Source: Holothuria scabra
Lineage: Eukaryota; Echinodermata; Holothuroidea; Aspidochirotida; Holothuriidae
Assembly: GCA_037179385.1 (NCBI GenBank)
Contig: CM074193.1
Span: 6,655,547-6,719,546, forward strand
Reading direction: 5' to 3'
DNA length: 64,000 nt
The notes beneath the pieces are model-generated. The model ran no database searches and was not told the DNA's origin. It saw nothing but the letters and a program-made list of their open reading frames with translations. Shown here in pieces: positions 38,117 through 51,161 of this stretch. Numbering within the stretch: position 1 is the first letter of the stretch; each line of letters opens with the position of its first letter. The position numbers and the translations under genes are program-made.

Positions 38117-39826
38117 TAGGGTTTCACGGTACCACTGATAATTGGTACCGTCGGTACCGCCACAAATGGTACCGGTATTACCGTAGTACCGGTACCAGAA
38201 GAGTAAAAAAGTAGGATTTTTATCACATGCAAAATATCTGTAAAAATACCATGCATTGACATAAGTGAAGTCTTCTGATAATCCCTGCCTCCCGTTTCAG
38301 TATTTTTTATAACATTTAGTCACCCCACACTAAACAAATCGGTAAACAAAAAAAGAAATAACCTCTCTGCAAATTTAGCGTCCGATAATTTCGGGAAACA
38401 CAATAAATCAGCGCCGCACGTCCGCACCGGAGCTAGACCCCACAAGATGACAAGAGCACTCAGGATTGTAATGAAGATTGCAAAAATAATTTCTGCAAAT
38501 AATAACAACCCCCCTCCTAAAGTATAACCAAAAGTTATTAAGTAGAACTTTACAAAAATATTTCCATAAAAGACTGATTCATCAAGCTTTCTTCCTGCCG
38601 AGTTATCGCTATCAAAACTAAATCAAAGTGCTTCAAGATTGAATTTACGAATGCATCGCGCAGCAATCCGTTGTACAATAACACTATACTGTTCTTCATT
38701 ACGTAGAGCAATACAACAAAGCAAGTGAGTTGATCAGTTGAACTGAACACGCGAGCCAATGATTTAAGCGGGATTTACTGTGTGTTCAGTCCCATTGCTT
38801 CACCGTGTTACAGTAATTTCTGAAAGAACGTTCGTTGCGTTCGTACGAAAGTTTTTCTCCCACAGACATAGTGGACGTTATGGAACGGTCCGACTGAATC
38901 ACTGTGTTAAAATCAGAAATCGTCGATGCAACGTTCATGTCAGAGCTTGCAATGCTATGATTCTTTGTCTGCTTACAACGAATTTCGCACTCGTATAATG
39001 TTGTGTGCTATCGTAATCAAAGTGAATTTTATCAATCAACGCATGGTATATATTCTCAATACACCATGTGAAAGCATTTGCTGATGAGCAGCGATCGTTC
39101 GGGGGTTGCGCAGAATGTCAAAAGAAAGCAAGGGCCCTGTTAGTGTGGAAGGTACTAGTTCTGCGAAAGTAACGTTAAACAGCACTTTCCGAAATTCGTA
39201 GGGGGATTTGTGACTGAAATAGCGCAAAACGATTATCAAGTGAATGTTCCCTGTTTGTATTGCAATCCTTAGAGACACGGCGCATTTATCAAATGGGTTT
39301 TTGTTTCATTCAAGTATCATTCAAATTCAATGCTTTATTTTTGAGAAAAGATTTTCACCGCAAAGTTGACTAATCAATCGTGTCCGTCTAGTCTAAATAC
39401 ACAATGTGAAGGCGCAGGCGAAGCTAGCGCTGGCAGGGATCGTTCTGAGATTGCGCAGAATGTCGATAGAAAGCAAGTTCCTTTTTAGTGTGGATGGTGC
39501 TAGTTCTGCGAAAGTAACGTTAAACGGCAATTTCCGAAATTCTTAGGGGGGATTTGTGACTGAAATGGTGCGAAATGATTATCAAGTGACTATTCCCTGT
39601 TTATATTATAATGTTTAGAGACACGGGGCATTTATCAAATGGACGTTTGTTACATTTTAGTATCATTCTAATTTAAATGCTATAATTTTGAGAAAAGATT
39701 TTTCACCTTACAGTTGAGTACCGAGTCTCCACGATACTTCGGTACCTTTAGGTTGGTGGTACCGTACCGTACCGGTACCGGTACGTACCGGTACGTACGG
39801 AAATACCGGTATACCGTGAAACCTTA
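38117..39826. mobile_element. Large hAT-like element with GGTACC subterminal arrays (1.71 kb)
   Basis: Ends TAGGGTTTCACGGTA and TAAGGTTTCACGGTA (inward from the right) lie inside a perfect 8-bp TSD ACCAGTAC (38109-38116; 39827-39834). Each end carries clusters of GGTACCG/ACCGGTACC (38130-38205; 39718-39815), about 75-100 bp long. The interior contains a tandem duplication (39056-39370 and 39395-39713). No transposase ORF is seen, so it is non-autonomous or a deletion derivative. The interior is locally CpG-rich. Confidence 0.88.
39056..39713. repeat. Tandem duplication of about 320 bp inside the hAT-like element
   Basis: Unit 1 (39056-39370) and unit 2 (39395-39713) share long blocks such as CTAGTTCTGCGAAAGTAACG, GGGATTTGTGACTGAAAT and GAGAAAAGATTTT in the same order, at roughly 80% identity by eye. 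The divergence indicates an old duplication. Confidence 0.8.
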
Positions 39827-40249
39827 ACCAGTACCTAAAGGGATATATTTTTGACACAGGTTGATAGGTTTTCAAAATAATTAAGGGAGTATTCTCACCT
39901 TCTTTTCAAGAAATAAGTTTTCCACAGATAGAAATTCAGTTGTTTGTTGCTGAAAAATAAATTGTTCACCCAAACTTTCAACATTTCAAATGATGCAATG
40001 TTCAAGGCTCTTCTTGCGCACAGTATTTTGAAGAGATATAGCTATATATCTGGGGTTTATGATTAAAACTGAATTGTTGAATAGTGTTTAGCCATTTTTT
40101 TGTCCTCTTTGTTGGAAAATTGTAAACACAGTATTTCCCTTTAAGGTCTGGTTGTAACCATGCTGTATTTGGCATTCTATAACACAGGAGGTAATTAATC
40201 ACTGCTCATGCTCACATGCAGTTATCCCAATTTTCATTAATTTATCCTG

Positions 40250-40300
40250 TTTCATGAATGGCTCTTTAGAATCATGTGACAATATTTTTCTTGCTGCATT
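40250..40300 (+). repeat. Short dispersed repeat, partner of 14061-14105
   Basis: About 40 bp of clear similarity to the intronic segment at 14061. The family is not identified. Confidence 0.4.
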
Positions 40301-41330
40301 GGGAATCTTTACTCATTGCTTTATGTTTGATATGAATGCAATAAAATAAAATGAACATAGTTACAGTAAGTACTTAGAAGAGATCACAAAGAATTTAGTG
40401 AGAATGACCTGCTGTTTTAGAATATGTTTGGGGTGAACCTTCACAGATATCACTACAGGAACTGACATTCGCTTCTAATGGAGAGAATTTAACAACTGTT
40501 CAAGGACTTTTTATGGTAGAATGGGGATCAGTTACATTATGAATATATTAGTCTACCTTCTAAACTGTTAACTTAAAAACAGGTCCTATTTTGTTATTTA
40601 AATGAACCAGGGAAGTTCCTTTTATCCTAAGTACACAAAAGGACATAGGTGTTTACACAACCCTACTAGACTAACAATTACTAGCAGTGGTACCAATATG
40701 GTAATTGTCTTTGTGTTAGTAGAAGTGGTTTCCTACTATGGCAGGTGATAGCAAATTGTATCACAATAGGCAAAACCACAAGCTAGTAATGCTATCACCA
40801 GTTTCAATGGAATCTCAACAAGAGTCTACAGTGGGAACAAAAGAAGGTAACTCAATGGGTCACACACAGTCTTTATTGGTTACTTACTATCAATGCTGTA
40901 TTATGGAATTACTGTACATCAATGGTAGATTGTGCCACAAGGTATTCCATATGTAACCCTGTAGGGGATACTGTAGATATGACATTGTTTGATCTCCTTC
41001 TAAAAGCCAAATTCAATTTTGAAATGTCATTTTTCACATCATACATTCCATTTAAGTCAGTGCAGTACCAAGACCTTTATTTTCTTTTACAAAGTGGAAA
41101 AATTTTTGTCTCTTTAAAGTTTGCCTTTCTCACATTAATGACAAAACGCATAGTCTCAACTGGTTCCATTCTATAGTAATTGTTATATTGAATCATCTTT
41201 AGCAGTTTCAATGTAGTTTAGGCATAACATATTCCACAACTATTGATATTTTTCTCCAAATGCAAAAGTCAAAATGCACAGCCAAACAATAAATTTACAA
41301 GAACCACAAAAAACTCCATGGTTTGGTAGT

Positions 41331-41410
41331 CTAGGGTAACCAAGGTATCATCAGACAGTAAGTTTAAGTATAAATGGTATGTAGGCCCTATATGGTAACA
41401 GGAGTTAATG
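41331..41410 (-). repeat. Dispersed repeat family B, reverse fragment
   Basis: GGTAACCAAGGTATCATCAG, then ACAGTAAGTTTAAGTATA, is the reverse complement of the 4640-4690 section of the family. Confidence 0.5.
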
Positions 41411-41430
41411 TAATATGAATATGTTTACAG

Positions 41431-41586
41431 GCATGGTCTTCACTTGACAAGCCAGGAGAGGAAGCAAAGAATGAAATAGCCAGGGAGGATGCCATCTACA
41501 AAAGAGTTCCCCCACTCACAAACAATTTTCTTCTAATCGGTACAACTGACAAGGCCAATTTCAACAATCAAAACTCTGAAGATTAA
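41431..41586 (+). CDS. Candidate terminal exon of an unidentified plus-strand gene
   Basis: An open segment preceded by TGTTTACAG (possible acceptor) at 41422-41430 reads AWSSLDKPGEEAKNE, then continues through IAREDAIYKRVPPLTNN and LLIGTTDK to SED and a TAA at 41584-41586. It gives 51 codons with a charged, protein-like composition, unlike most chance ORFs here, which are rich in Cys, Phe and Leu. There is no ATG, the pyrimidine tract is weak, and no partner exon was found upstream. It would lie on the opposite strand inside the presumed first intron of the NHS-like gene. Alternatives are chance, or a fragment of a decayed gene or transposon ORF. Confidence 0.25.
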   Translation, partial: AWSSLDKPGEEAKNEIAREDAIYKRVPPLTNNFLLIGTTDKANFNNQNSED

Positions 41587-42261
41587 TGTTTTCTGAAACA
41601 TCACCCAAATTTACACCAAAAAATAATTGAATGTTTGCAGACTTGGACTATTCCCATATTTATGTAACTGTCATCTTTAACTTTGGCCAACTCTAAATAA
41701 GAATTGCTGATTCACTAATGATGAAATGTACCATATGCTGCAGGTTCAATGATATCTGCTGACTGTATGGCAGTGTGCTATAAACTTGAGAGTTAATTTA
41801 TCCATGCACACATGCATCGATCATCCACACAGTATTTGGTGGTGCCATAAACTATATGTTATCAAAAAATACTAACCTAATAGATTGAAAAATTCTACCA
41901 AACTGTCAAGATTTACTGCCACATAAGGTTTAAAATACACTGCACATACCAGCAACAATTCATTTTTGGATGAAACTAGCACGGTTTATACTCTCATAGG
42001 CAAAATAGAAGTTAAGACCACATCTCATCTAGAATAGAGGTCCTTTTCCATACAAACAAATAAATCACATGACATATAAATGCAGAATGCTGAATATTTG
42101 GAATATTAGGTATGCCACAAAATCCTTCCATGCACTATGCTCATTGCTGCCAATAATACTGAATTCTTTTGGCTTGTGCTAAATGCATTTTTTCTCCTAA
42201 CTTTTTTCAAAATCCCACTCTCTCTGAAAAATTCCATTAATTGGGGGAAAAATTCCAGTAA

Positions 42262-42400
42262 CTCCCCAAACTTCCTGGTTTGGGAGTCTTTATGGGATGA
42301 TACCTTTCCTCCTGTGTATACCAGTTGTCCCTACCAGCAGTTGACCCTACCAGCAGAGGGTGCCATACACCCTGTAACTTCCTACTTCATTTTGCTGACT
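42262..42400 (+). repeat. Dispersed repeat family B, copy
   Basis: CTCCCCAAACTTCCTGGTTTGG ... GATACCTTTCCTCC ... ACACCCTGTAACTTCCTACT, collinear with the copy at 4565-4725. Confidence 0.55.
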
Positions 42401-43867
42401 GCAAAATCCCAATCCAAAAACGAAAGGTTTTGAGGAAATAATCGGGTAACAAGCCAAACAGTCATCAGACAGCTAGAAAACGCATTTAAAAGTGATCGAG
42501 CTAGTCAACATAGAGAAGAAAGACCAAAATAGACTTAAATAGAGTGTACAATTCTCTTGGGAAATTGCAGTCACCCCACTTCACACTAAAGTGTATCCTG
42601 GTATGCTTATTCACAATTGGCTCTTGAGGTGAGGAGTGAAATAGACTGCACATGAATTTCTTGAAGAGTAATTCTTTGGTTTGTGTTGAGAATGAAATAC
42701 CTGTAACATGAAAAATCATGAACCATGCATGAAGTGGGAATCAGAGGATATTTATGACATTTAGCTGTTGTTTCAAAATAGGTACATTTTTGAGCTATAA
42801 TCCCACAGAACATGAATCAAATAGGTACAGTAGTGTGACTGGTTGGATTCATCAGCTCAGACCAGATCAGTGACAGAGTACCCACTGGTATTATCATCAG
42901 ATAATTTCCATGTGTTAATTTTTGAGCTGTAATCCCACAGCACAGTACATAAATTAATTACAACAAACAGTTGCTACTATTTCAAACTTTTATTTTTACG
43001 GCCATGCCAACCATATACCTTGAACAATTCTGTCAATCCCAAAACATTCCTCACAATCACATCAAACATGATTCCATAACTCCAGACCATGTTCAGTCAA
43101 AGATTTCATTAAGGATGATATGTCTATAGTTTAGTTAGCCTTTCCATTTTTGTGAATACTATTAGTCTATTTCCAAAATATGAAAGCTCAGAACAGGGAG
43201 TTGTTATTTGAATTGCTCCCTGCTTTGAGCAGATGACGATGCTCCCATGAGATCAAACTAAGGCAATCAAAGCATTCATTTACTACTTAATCAAAGTTAA
43301 TAAAATCCAAATTTCATTTTACCAGGCACAGCTAAACCATTTTAGTGAGTGGTGAAACACTTTTGAAAGGAATGGGAGAATAGCTAAGGCACTGTTGGAA
43401 TGAACATAAATTTCATGGTCTCAGGCATAATGACACCATAGAAAGGCCACCTCAAATTTCTTCAGTGACTAAATCAATTTAAAGGCTTTTAAGAGGTAGT
43501 TTTTTTTCAATGCTTTGTATATACTGGAGCACATGCCTTACCATAAAAAAACAGGCCACACAATACTCAAACTTGTTCCCTAAAGACACTGGCAATTTTG
43601 GTCTTACAAAATCTCTAAACATGACAAAAAGATGATACAGAAATATGTCACTATTTCAATTTTTTTCAATTTTTTACTTGGATATTGGTAATACAGCATG
43701 ATAATTTTAAGGTCACTGAATGCTTACCCTTTCATGGCACAGAGGATGATTAGAATATGAGAGAAGTATTTAGGTACACCTGGATCAAGCCATACACGTA
43801 GGCCAAGTAAATGCCATAGATCTACTAATAATATCAGGCGGTCAGATCCAGATCCACCATAAATGCA

Positions 43868-43905
43868 CTCTATTAACTATGTTGTTAGTGCATTAACTAT
43901 GTTGT
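43868..43905 (+). repeat. Short tandem repeat ATTAACTATGTTGT
   Basis: Two copies of ATTAACTATGTTGT separated by TAGTGC; local duplication only. Confidence 0.7.
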
Positions 43906-46144
43906 CTAATGCAAACTTTAAAATAACAATTAAGTCCCCTCCTCTCTTCTATCCCCCATCTATCAAAATGACCATGATAGACCTACAGTATTTAAAAGAA
44001 ACCATTCAACCTGTGCTTTACTTTATTTATATTTTACATATATATTTCTTCAAAAATATTTTTGTATAAGAAAATTAAAATAAGTTTTATATCTAAAGCA
44101 AATTCAAAGTAAATGATGATCAAGCATGAAACTGACAAAATTTAAGGGCTATTGTGAGCATGCAGACTGACCCTAAAACTACCTAATGTCTGGAAAGGAA
44201 AGGGGAAATGAAGATTATATCATTAAAATCAAATTTCCTGAACTCATCAAAGTCAATTCACTACATATCACAAAAACTGAAAAGACAAACTCTATTTTAA
44301 CCATTGCAGCAATATTTTCTTCCAAAAAGATTAATCTATGTTTCTTTCATTAATTTACAAATTCAGTCATTATTTAAGAGAGAACTGCGGAAGTGTGTAG
44401 TTTAAAATCAGGATATTACTAGCCAAAGTGTCACTTTTCCTGAGATTTATCCCTTAAGGTAAACTCTATCCATGAGTTAATTCTTTTGTAAACCTCAAGG
44501 GTATATAGCTGCTAATCAGCCTTCAGTTGGAGAATGCAGTGTGAAAACTGAAGGTATAGTTCCTACAACCCCTTTGGGCTAGCCTTCTAACCAAGGTGAG
44601 TTGACAGCAGTCTCTGAATGGCAAGCTGTTGTAGCATGAAATTAACCCACAGCACAATATTTTCAGTTCATGGCCAATGTTGTCACTCTGAGTTTGAGGT
44701 GACCCCTGCCGCAAACAGCTGGCAGAGTCATCATTGCTATCTGGTGCTCTTGATGCCTTTGTGCATGCAACATAGTGTAAGGTTGGACTTAATCTGAGGC
44801 AATAACAGCAGCACCCAGGAGACATATACCTGTAGATAATGTGCACTCTCAACACAGATGGTGATTCAGAATGTCACTTTAGCAATGTACAATGAATCCT
44901 ACAGATGATAAACTGGGAACTCATTAATGATAGCTAAATATCAGATTCACTGTTTTAAGCATTATACAGGCCTACACCAAACCTGCCAACAAAATAATAT
45001 TTTGATATATATATAACATATCATACTTGGAATATAAAAAATTGATACTTTTCCCACAGCTAGGGCAAAGCTAGGGAGAAGTTCAAAATGAAATTGTTGG
45101 TGGGGAGATTTTTGGTTGGATGACTGCAGTGTTCTGTCACCTATGCAGTCACACTGTAGGCTGATAAACTTTGCACACAGGAGGTACTGCAGCTACCATA
45201 AACTAGGTACAACTGACCTGAGCCAGACTGTGAAGATTCCTTCAAAATATCTAGCACATCTGAGTGCCATTTAATTGGCCTACATATGTACTGTAACAAA
45301 ATGAACTGAATGAAGTTCCTTAAAGGTATTAAAACTACATCAAAAGAATCAATCCTTTGTACTACAGAACTACATCAAAAAACATGAAACAGTTACAAAT
45401 TATATCATTTGTTCAGATCTTTACCAATTTTAAATTGTTCTAATGCACTTATTTACATTAAAAACTAATGCATTTTTGCCTTGTCACAACACAAGGAATC
45501 ACATAATCAGGTAAGCAGAGGAGCAATGTAGATTAACATTAATGTAGGGTAGGCTACTTCATTTGCCATGATCTCCATCATGAGAATTTCATTACCTCCT
45601 ACCAGGGAAGTCCAACAAAGGACATCCTGCTACCCTGGATAAAAGAAGATTTTCAGACTTTAACCCTTGCAAATACTCTAACCCACATTTCCTTATGATG
45701 GTAGCTAAACATTATCCTCATCCTGTAACTCTATTGCAGTGTAATAATACATACAATAGCCCAATACCCTGGACAGGCTAGAGTCAGATAACAATAGCTG
45801 GAATGCCCTCCCTTTGCTGTGAGGGAATTAAATCATAGATGGGTTCTAAAGTTGTCCTCCCCTGCTATGAAAAGGTCACCATTTGGGTCTGGTTTGCCTT
45901 TGCCTGACTGCAATATATCTCTAAACAATTCTTGTCAATGGCACATTATTTAAACAGAAATACTACCCTAACAATGCACCAACATGCAGGAAAATAGCTT
46001 CAGTTCAGGCATTCTGTCTCTTTGTCTCTCAGATTATCTCAAGCAGTGTTATTTCTAAAGTTTCATGCATTAAAAACAGATAAAATTCTTGCACATTTAT
46101 AATTTTTGAAAGTCCAGCCAACAATCATTCTTCAGCAAAAATTC

Positions 46145-46185
46145 TTCCTAACTCCCTGGTTTGGGAATAAACTAGCCTAGGAGAT
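46145..46185 (+). repeat. Dispersed repeat family B, short fragment
   Basis: TTCCTAACTCCCTGGTTTGG matches the 5' block of the family only. Confidence 0.35.
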
Positions 46186-47785
46186 GATTAAGTTATTTTT
46201 TGAACTCATAAGCAGGGACTTCTACTTGCCATGATGTGCGTTCATACTACGAAGTCTGATGTATGGCAACTTATTCCAACAAAACATAGTGAAAGCAACA
46301 GGTGGAAGAAGAGGTACGGCTGTTGGGGATTTAAAGTTACAAATTTTTTCTCAATCTTGCAAATCTCAGATAGATAACTCAAATTTATGTCATGTCAAAA
46401 TTGCCATAACTTCTGGTGTTGTATGTCACAATATACATATTGGCTATTGCAGGATTTTAGCAGATGTGCCAGGAATACAAACACTACATGTCAGCAGTGC
46501 ATAATACCATTCAAGCCAAACAAATATCCTCCTCAATCAACATCGTTTTTCTTGTTTTTTTTTTCATATCCTGTCATTCATGCAAGTAAATATCAAAATT
46601 CAAACCAGCCTGACAGCCAAAAAATCCTTTGCATCCCCTCAAGTATTGTTTTAATAACCTGTCAATACTTTACATTCCCATTACTGTGTAAATCTGTTGT
46701 TTCTCTGCAAAATATCCTTTAAATTGCCATGTCAATAAAAGCCATGACCTTGTATAGTTATTCACCTGAGGACTGCTGGAATGATATATTCCAGAAACTC
46801 AAGGAGGAGACATGTTATGACTGGTTGCTTTGTCCATTAAACCACCTCCCCCATTATATATGAAATTAAATGAACAATTCAAAGGTAGTGACTTGTACTG
46901 GGAGCCTCCCTCTCTGTGCATAGTTCAGTGCACTACTCTTCAGTCTCTTTTGCATGACAATAATTCAGCTTAATAGTTTTGTGACAACTACAGGCACACA
47001 TGATTCAAGTATGTACATCCATAGCAAAAGGAGCAAAAGGCTGTACAGTGCAGTACATGGCAGTGACTGTGCAACCATGTCATTACAAAATGAGGTATGG
47101 GTACAGCAATAAAACATCCAGTCCATGGCATAAAGTTTCTTATGTAACAAGAAAAGCTCCTTCAAGGTCCAGAGCAGTACCTCCCCCTCCTCTCAAAACT
47201 TGCATTGTCAAAGAAAGCAGTAACCCCGCCGGCAAACTTGTACTGTCAAAGCAACAACTAAATATTATGATTTTCTTCTTATTTTTCTTCAAAATATCTT
47301 TCATCATTGTTAATGACTTAACTATTGCATATTCAAGGTTAACCAACCAGAAACTTCCTGCAAATTTCACATTTGAGGAAAAGAAATGTCACATGACTCT
47401 CAACAGCCAATCATAAAACAGAACGGTCTACTACAGTACTTCAAGTTGGGATGACAGCTCTCCTCCTCTAAGTGTTGATTGAATGTGATGGAAATAGCTC
47501 GATGGTATGACCAATAGCTGCCAATTGTACAAGTGACTGGCTCTCCTTGATATGACCCTGTGCCTGTATGTGGCTAACTGCAAAGAGTGTTAAGGAGAGG
47601 GATTCAAGTTCAATACAAAATTTTACAAATTATTTCTCTTATTCAAATGGGATTGTGGGAATTTGTAAGATAGGCAACTATTTGCAAACTGATGAGGAAA
47701 GAAGCTCTTGTGCAAGATGTTTGGCAATTCACTAAGCTTGACGGACCTTTCCCATTAATTCCCCCTTGGTAGGAGTGGTTTCTCA

Positions 47786-47903
47786 GCTGAGTCAGCCCAC
47801 CTGTTTTGAGGTAAATTTCATTCTTTCATATAAAAGGGCCAAACCTCTCACCCCAAACTACAATTTTGGTACCTGGGTACCAAAATTCTCAATTGACTCA
47901 GCT
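47786..47903. repeat. Palindrome AATTTTGGTACC and flanking inverted repeat
   Basis: AATTTTGGTACC (47863-47874) and GGTACCAAAATT (47877-47888) are perfect arms around TG. AGCTGAGTCA near 47786 and TGACTCAGCT near 47893 form an outer pair. This may be a small foldback element. Confidence 0.5.
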
Positions 47904-48843
47904 CTTTGATTGACAGGTAATTCAAACAACGTAGAGTGCCAAGGCTTACATTACACAGCATGAACAGTACTGAGAGTGTTTTGGTTATATAAATTGAGTC
48001 TTTCTGTACTCACTCTGAAGTAATAAACTGAGTTGTGTCTGGATGAGTATGAATTTCAGACAACTGTGGGAGGGGCTTCAGTAAGAAGATTAGGAGAATT
48101 GGTACTGTTTAGGGTAAGAGAACTGGGCCTTTAAAGGGTATAAGTAGAGAGTATCAAATCAAACCCTCCTTACCTACAAAGGGCTTTCTTGCCACTGTAC
48201 ATACAAAACATAGCATGGGCATTGCAACTGATTACTACAGGCAGAAAGCTATATAGGTGCAATACTTTTGGCCAAGCAAAAAAACAGTGAATGAAGGTTG
48301 GTCAAGTTATATCCCCATTGGGAATTCTCTTACTATAAATTCACATTTACTCTCATAAGAGATCCATCATTCCTCCATGGCAATATAGTTATCTTTTGAA
48401 ATCTGGGTTAGTTTATGATGACTCATCCTGATTACTCTCACTTCCAGCCAAAAATAATTTCATCTTTAGATATGGATTTTTTTATTTTATTTGAAGTGCA
48501 AACAAGGCCAGTGACTAACACATTAATTGATAAGTACCTGCTGGTGCTCCGAGAATGCCAAGGTGAAGCAAATAAACAAATCTTGAGATCTTTAACAGAG
48601 GATGGATGAGGAGGGAGGCAGTACACAGTATGTCATGAATACAATATCTGTAGACACCATGATAAAATAATTGCACTGATGATGGACAGCAATAAAACAA
48701 AAGCACTGGCACTATTTTATGATCCAAAAAGGCTCAGGTTGATACAAAATCTACTGGGAAAAATTCAAGATTGAAATGGTACCCAAAACTTACCTTTGTT
48801 TTGTAAACCTATAAGCCCTTCTTACCCTCACCTAAAACTACTA

Positions 48844-49126
48844 TTGGACAGTCCATCTTTTTGAACGATCACTGTTGAGGAAACTGGTGGCGCTACACCA
48901 CCTCATACTAAATGCTATCCTAACTCAACGAGATGTTGACCATTCTGCTGGCGATGAAACCATTCCCACTGGAATGAAACAAGGGTAAGCTAGGATAGGG
49001 TTTTACAGGAGGTGGCACAGTCACTTTCATTTGAACCTCATCAGAGGAAGATGTTTACTAGAAGAAGTAAGTTCAGAGTATTTGTCCACTTTCATCGCCA
49101 GCGATCATTCCATGATGGACTGTCCA
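48844..49126. repeat. Nested shorter inverted repeats beside the 56-bp arms
   Basis: TTGGACAGTCCATC (48844-48857) pairs with GATGGACTGTCCAA (49112-49125). CTGGCGATGAAA (about 48950) pairs with TTTCATCGCCAG (about 49092). The CACCTC...GCTATCCTAACT stretch near 48897 pairs imperfectly with the CTAGGATAGGG...GAGGTGG stretch near 48990. Together they form a multi-hairpin region. Confidence 0.65.
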
Positions 49127-49486
49127 ACAGTAGTTATAGGGGACATAAGTAGGAGTGTAAGAGGTAATACTGACTAACGGACATGACAAGCCATTTTGAT
49201 TTAGTTCACAGTGGAGGAAATGGAAAGCAGACCCACTGGTCATCCTTTCTATAGGACTTGCATGTTTGCATCCCACTGGATGCTATCCACATATTATCCA
49301 CTAAACTGAGAACTATACTACAGAGATCTGCATTCCTAGTGGTTGTAAATTCAATAGTACCTTAATGCGCCCCGTTTTTTGAATTAAAAAAAATTGTTTA
49401 TATTCTCTACCAAGGAACCCAACAAAAATAGACAAATACTCTGAACTTACTTCTTCTAGTAAACATCTTCCTCTGATGAGGTTCAA
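49031..49486. repeat. 56-bp perfect inverted repeat with 344-bp spacer
   Basis: The left arm 49031-49086 (starts TTGAACCTCATCAGAGGAAG) is the exact reverse complement of the right arm 49431-49486 (ends GATGAGGTTCAA). No mismatch in 56 bp. No TSD or transposon termini were recognised at the outer edges. Confidence 0.92.
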
Positions 49487-51161
49487 AGGTCAATGCTCCT
49501 GTAATGATAGCTCTGAATAAATGCAGCTGCTAGTACACTTCTGTCAACAGGAAAGCTCTGTAGTTGTGTAACTTTACATTAGTGTGCAACCATGCATGCA
49601 TGGAGTACTTGTCTACAGTGCAAGAGGCTAAATGCTTCACCAAGGAGATCCTTGGGCAACTCTCCTCCCCCTTTTGATTTGAATAGAATAGCACAAGATG
49701 GTCAACTTTGTGCCCACTTCCTTGTTGTTTCAAATGCAATTTCTACATCAAAACAGATCATGCATAATGGCAGTCCAAAATTCTATTCAACAAGGCAGGT
49801 CCATGACAGGTAAAAATTGCATTGGAAAAACGCTCTTTCTCTTTGAGGTTGTGTAAAAAAACAAATTTTACTTATAACTGATTAGTTCAATACATCCAAC
49901 AGAAACATGTTATAATAAATTATTGAAACAAGTGGTATTGAGACAATGGAAGGATACTGTTCAGTACAATTCATGTTTCAATGTTTCAATTCATCATTGA
50001 AACATTAACAGAAATTGTGCACAAAAAAGATATTTGGCTCCAGTTGTGAGGACAACCTGATTATATCCTTAAACATTAAACCTACAAAGTATGGGAGTAC
50101 CAACTGGTGTAGGATTTCCATGGTAACATTAAGCTGAAATTTTACCACCAACCAAACATGTAGAAGACTTGACATTTTCTGTGAAAATTAAGGTGCAGCT
50201 GTTTGACCTTAAACATTTCACATTCCACTTGCTTCTTCTTTGCCTGTAGACATCCTGATATTGTTGAAAATAACCACAGAATCTGTCTACTATTAATAAG
50301 TAACCCAATAAACGACACAATTCCATCAGAAGAACAGACCTGAACAATAGTCACAAAATGTTTTTCACAACTTTCTGATAAACTTTTGGCAGATTCAAAT
50401 GGAAAGAGGCCTTTCCCACTAGCAACATATCCTGTTTTAAAGAAAAGTTACTCCCAAAATCCTTGAAGGCTATTTTTCTAGTGTTGAAAGCCCCATATTG
50501 TAAAACTGCTGGCCTTCTGTTCAAAGTTCAAAACCATCTGAAAGATAATTTTTAAACCAAAACACTTTTCTGTTGATTTCTTTCTCCTAAACCTCTTGCA
50601 CAATTGCTTCTTGAACTTCACTTCTAAGTTTTACCCCTAGGCCTATTTGTCTAACTAAAATAAAGAAATACTGATTGACACTTCCAAGTTGTCAGAGAGG
50701 TAGGTGTCCAAGCTGACCAGGGTACCAAAAAAAATCTCATCCTTGAAGTACACTGAGGCTCAAAGGCTGACAGAGAACAAAACAGGAAGAATTTATTTAA
50801 TGAGACTTGGGATTTCAATACCAGGGTTAAAGGATCGAAACACTACTTTGAAGCAAGATTTTCTTAATTGTGCCTCAATGCCTAAAGGTAGTCCTTCCAT
50901 GGTTAATGTAGGATTACAAGATAACAGAGCAAGGGATTCGTTCATGACTAATGGAAGCACTACCTTAATGCATTCTGGGAGTGGCCTGCCATTACTCCCA
51001 CAGTCCCTGTATTTTCTGGGGATCAATTTTCCCAGAAATTTCCCAGGAACAAATCAAGAATTTCCATGACCTTCCCCTAGCATTCTTTTTCAAATATGAG
51101 TTGGAATCAATAATCAATTTTGATATTACAAGGCAGACACAGTTTGATGAATAGTGAGAAT

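Noticed and set aside
44523..44855. 110-codon minus-strand ORF
   Set aside because: No recognisable motif and no splice-compatible neighbour.
47000..47416. 138-codon plus-strand ORF
   Set aside because: Low-complexity Phe/Ile run in the middle, no known motif, and its proline stretch comes from a C-rich patch.
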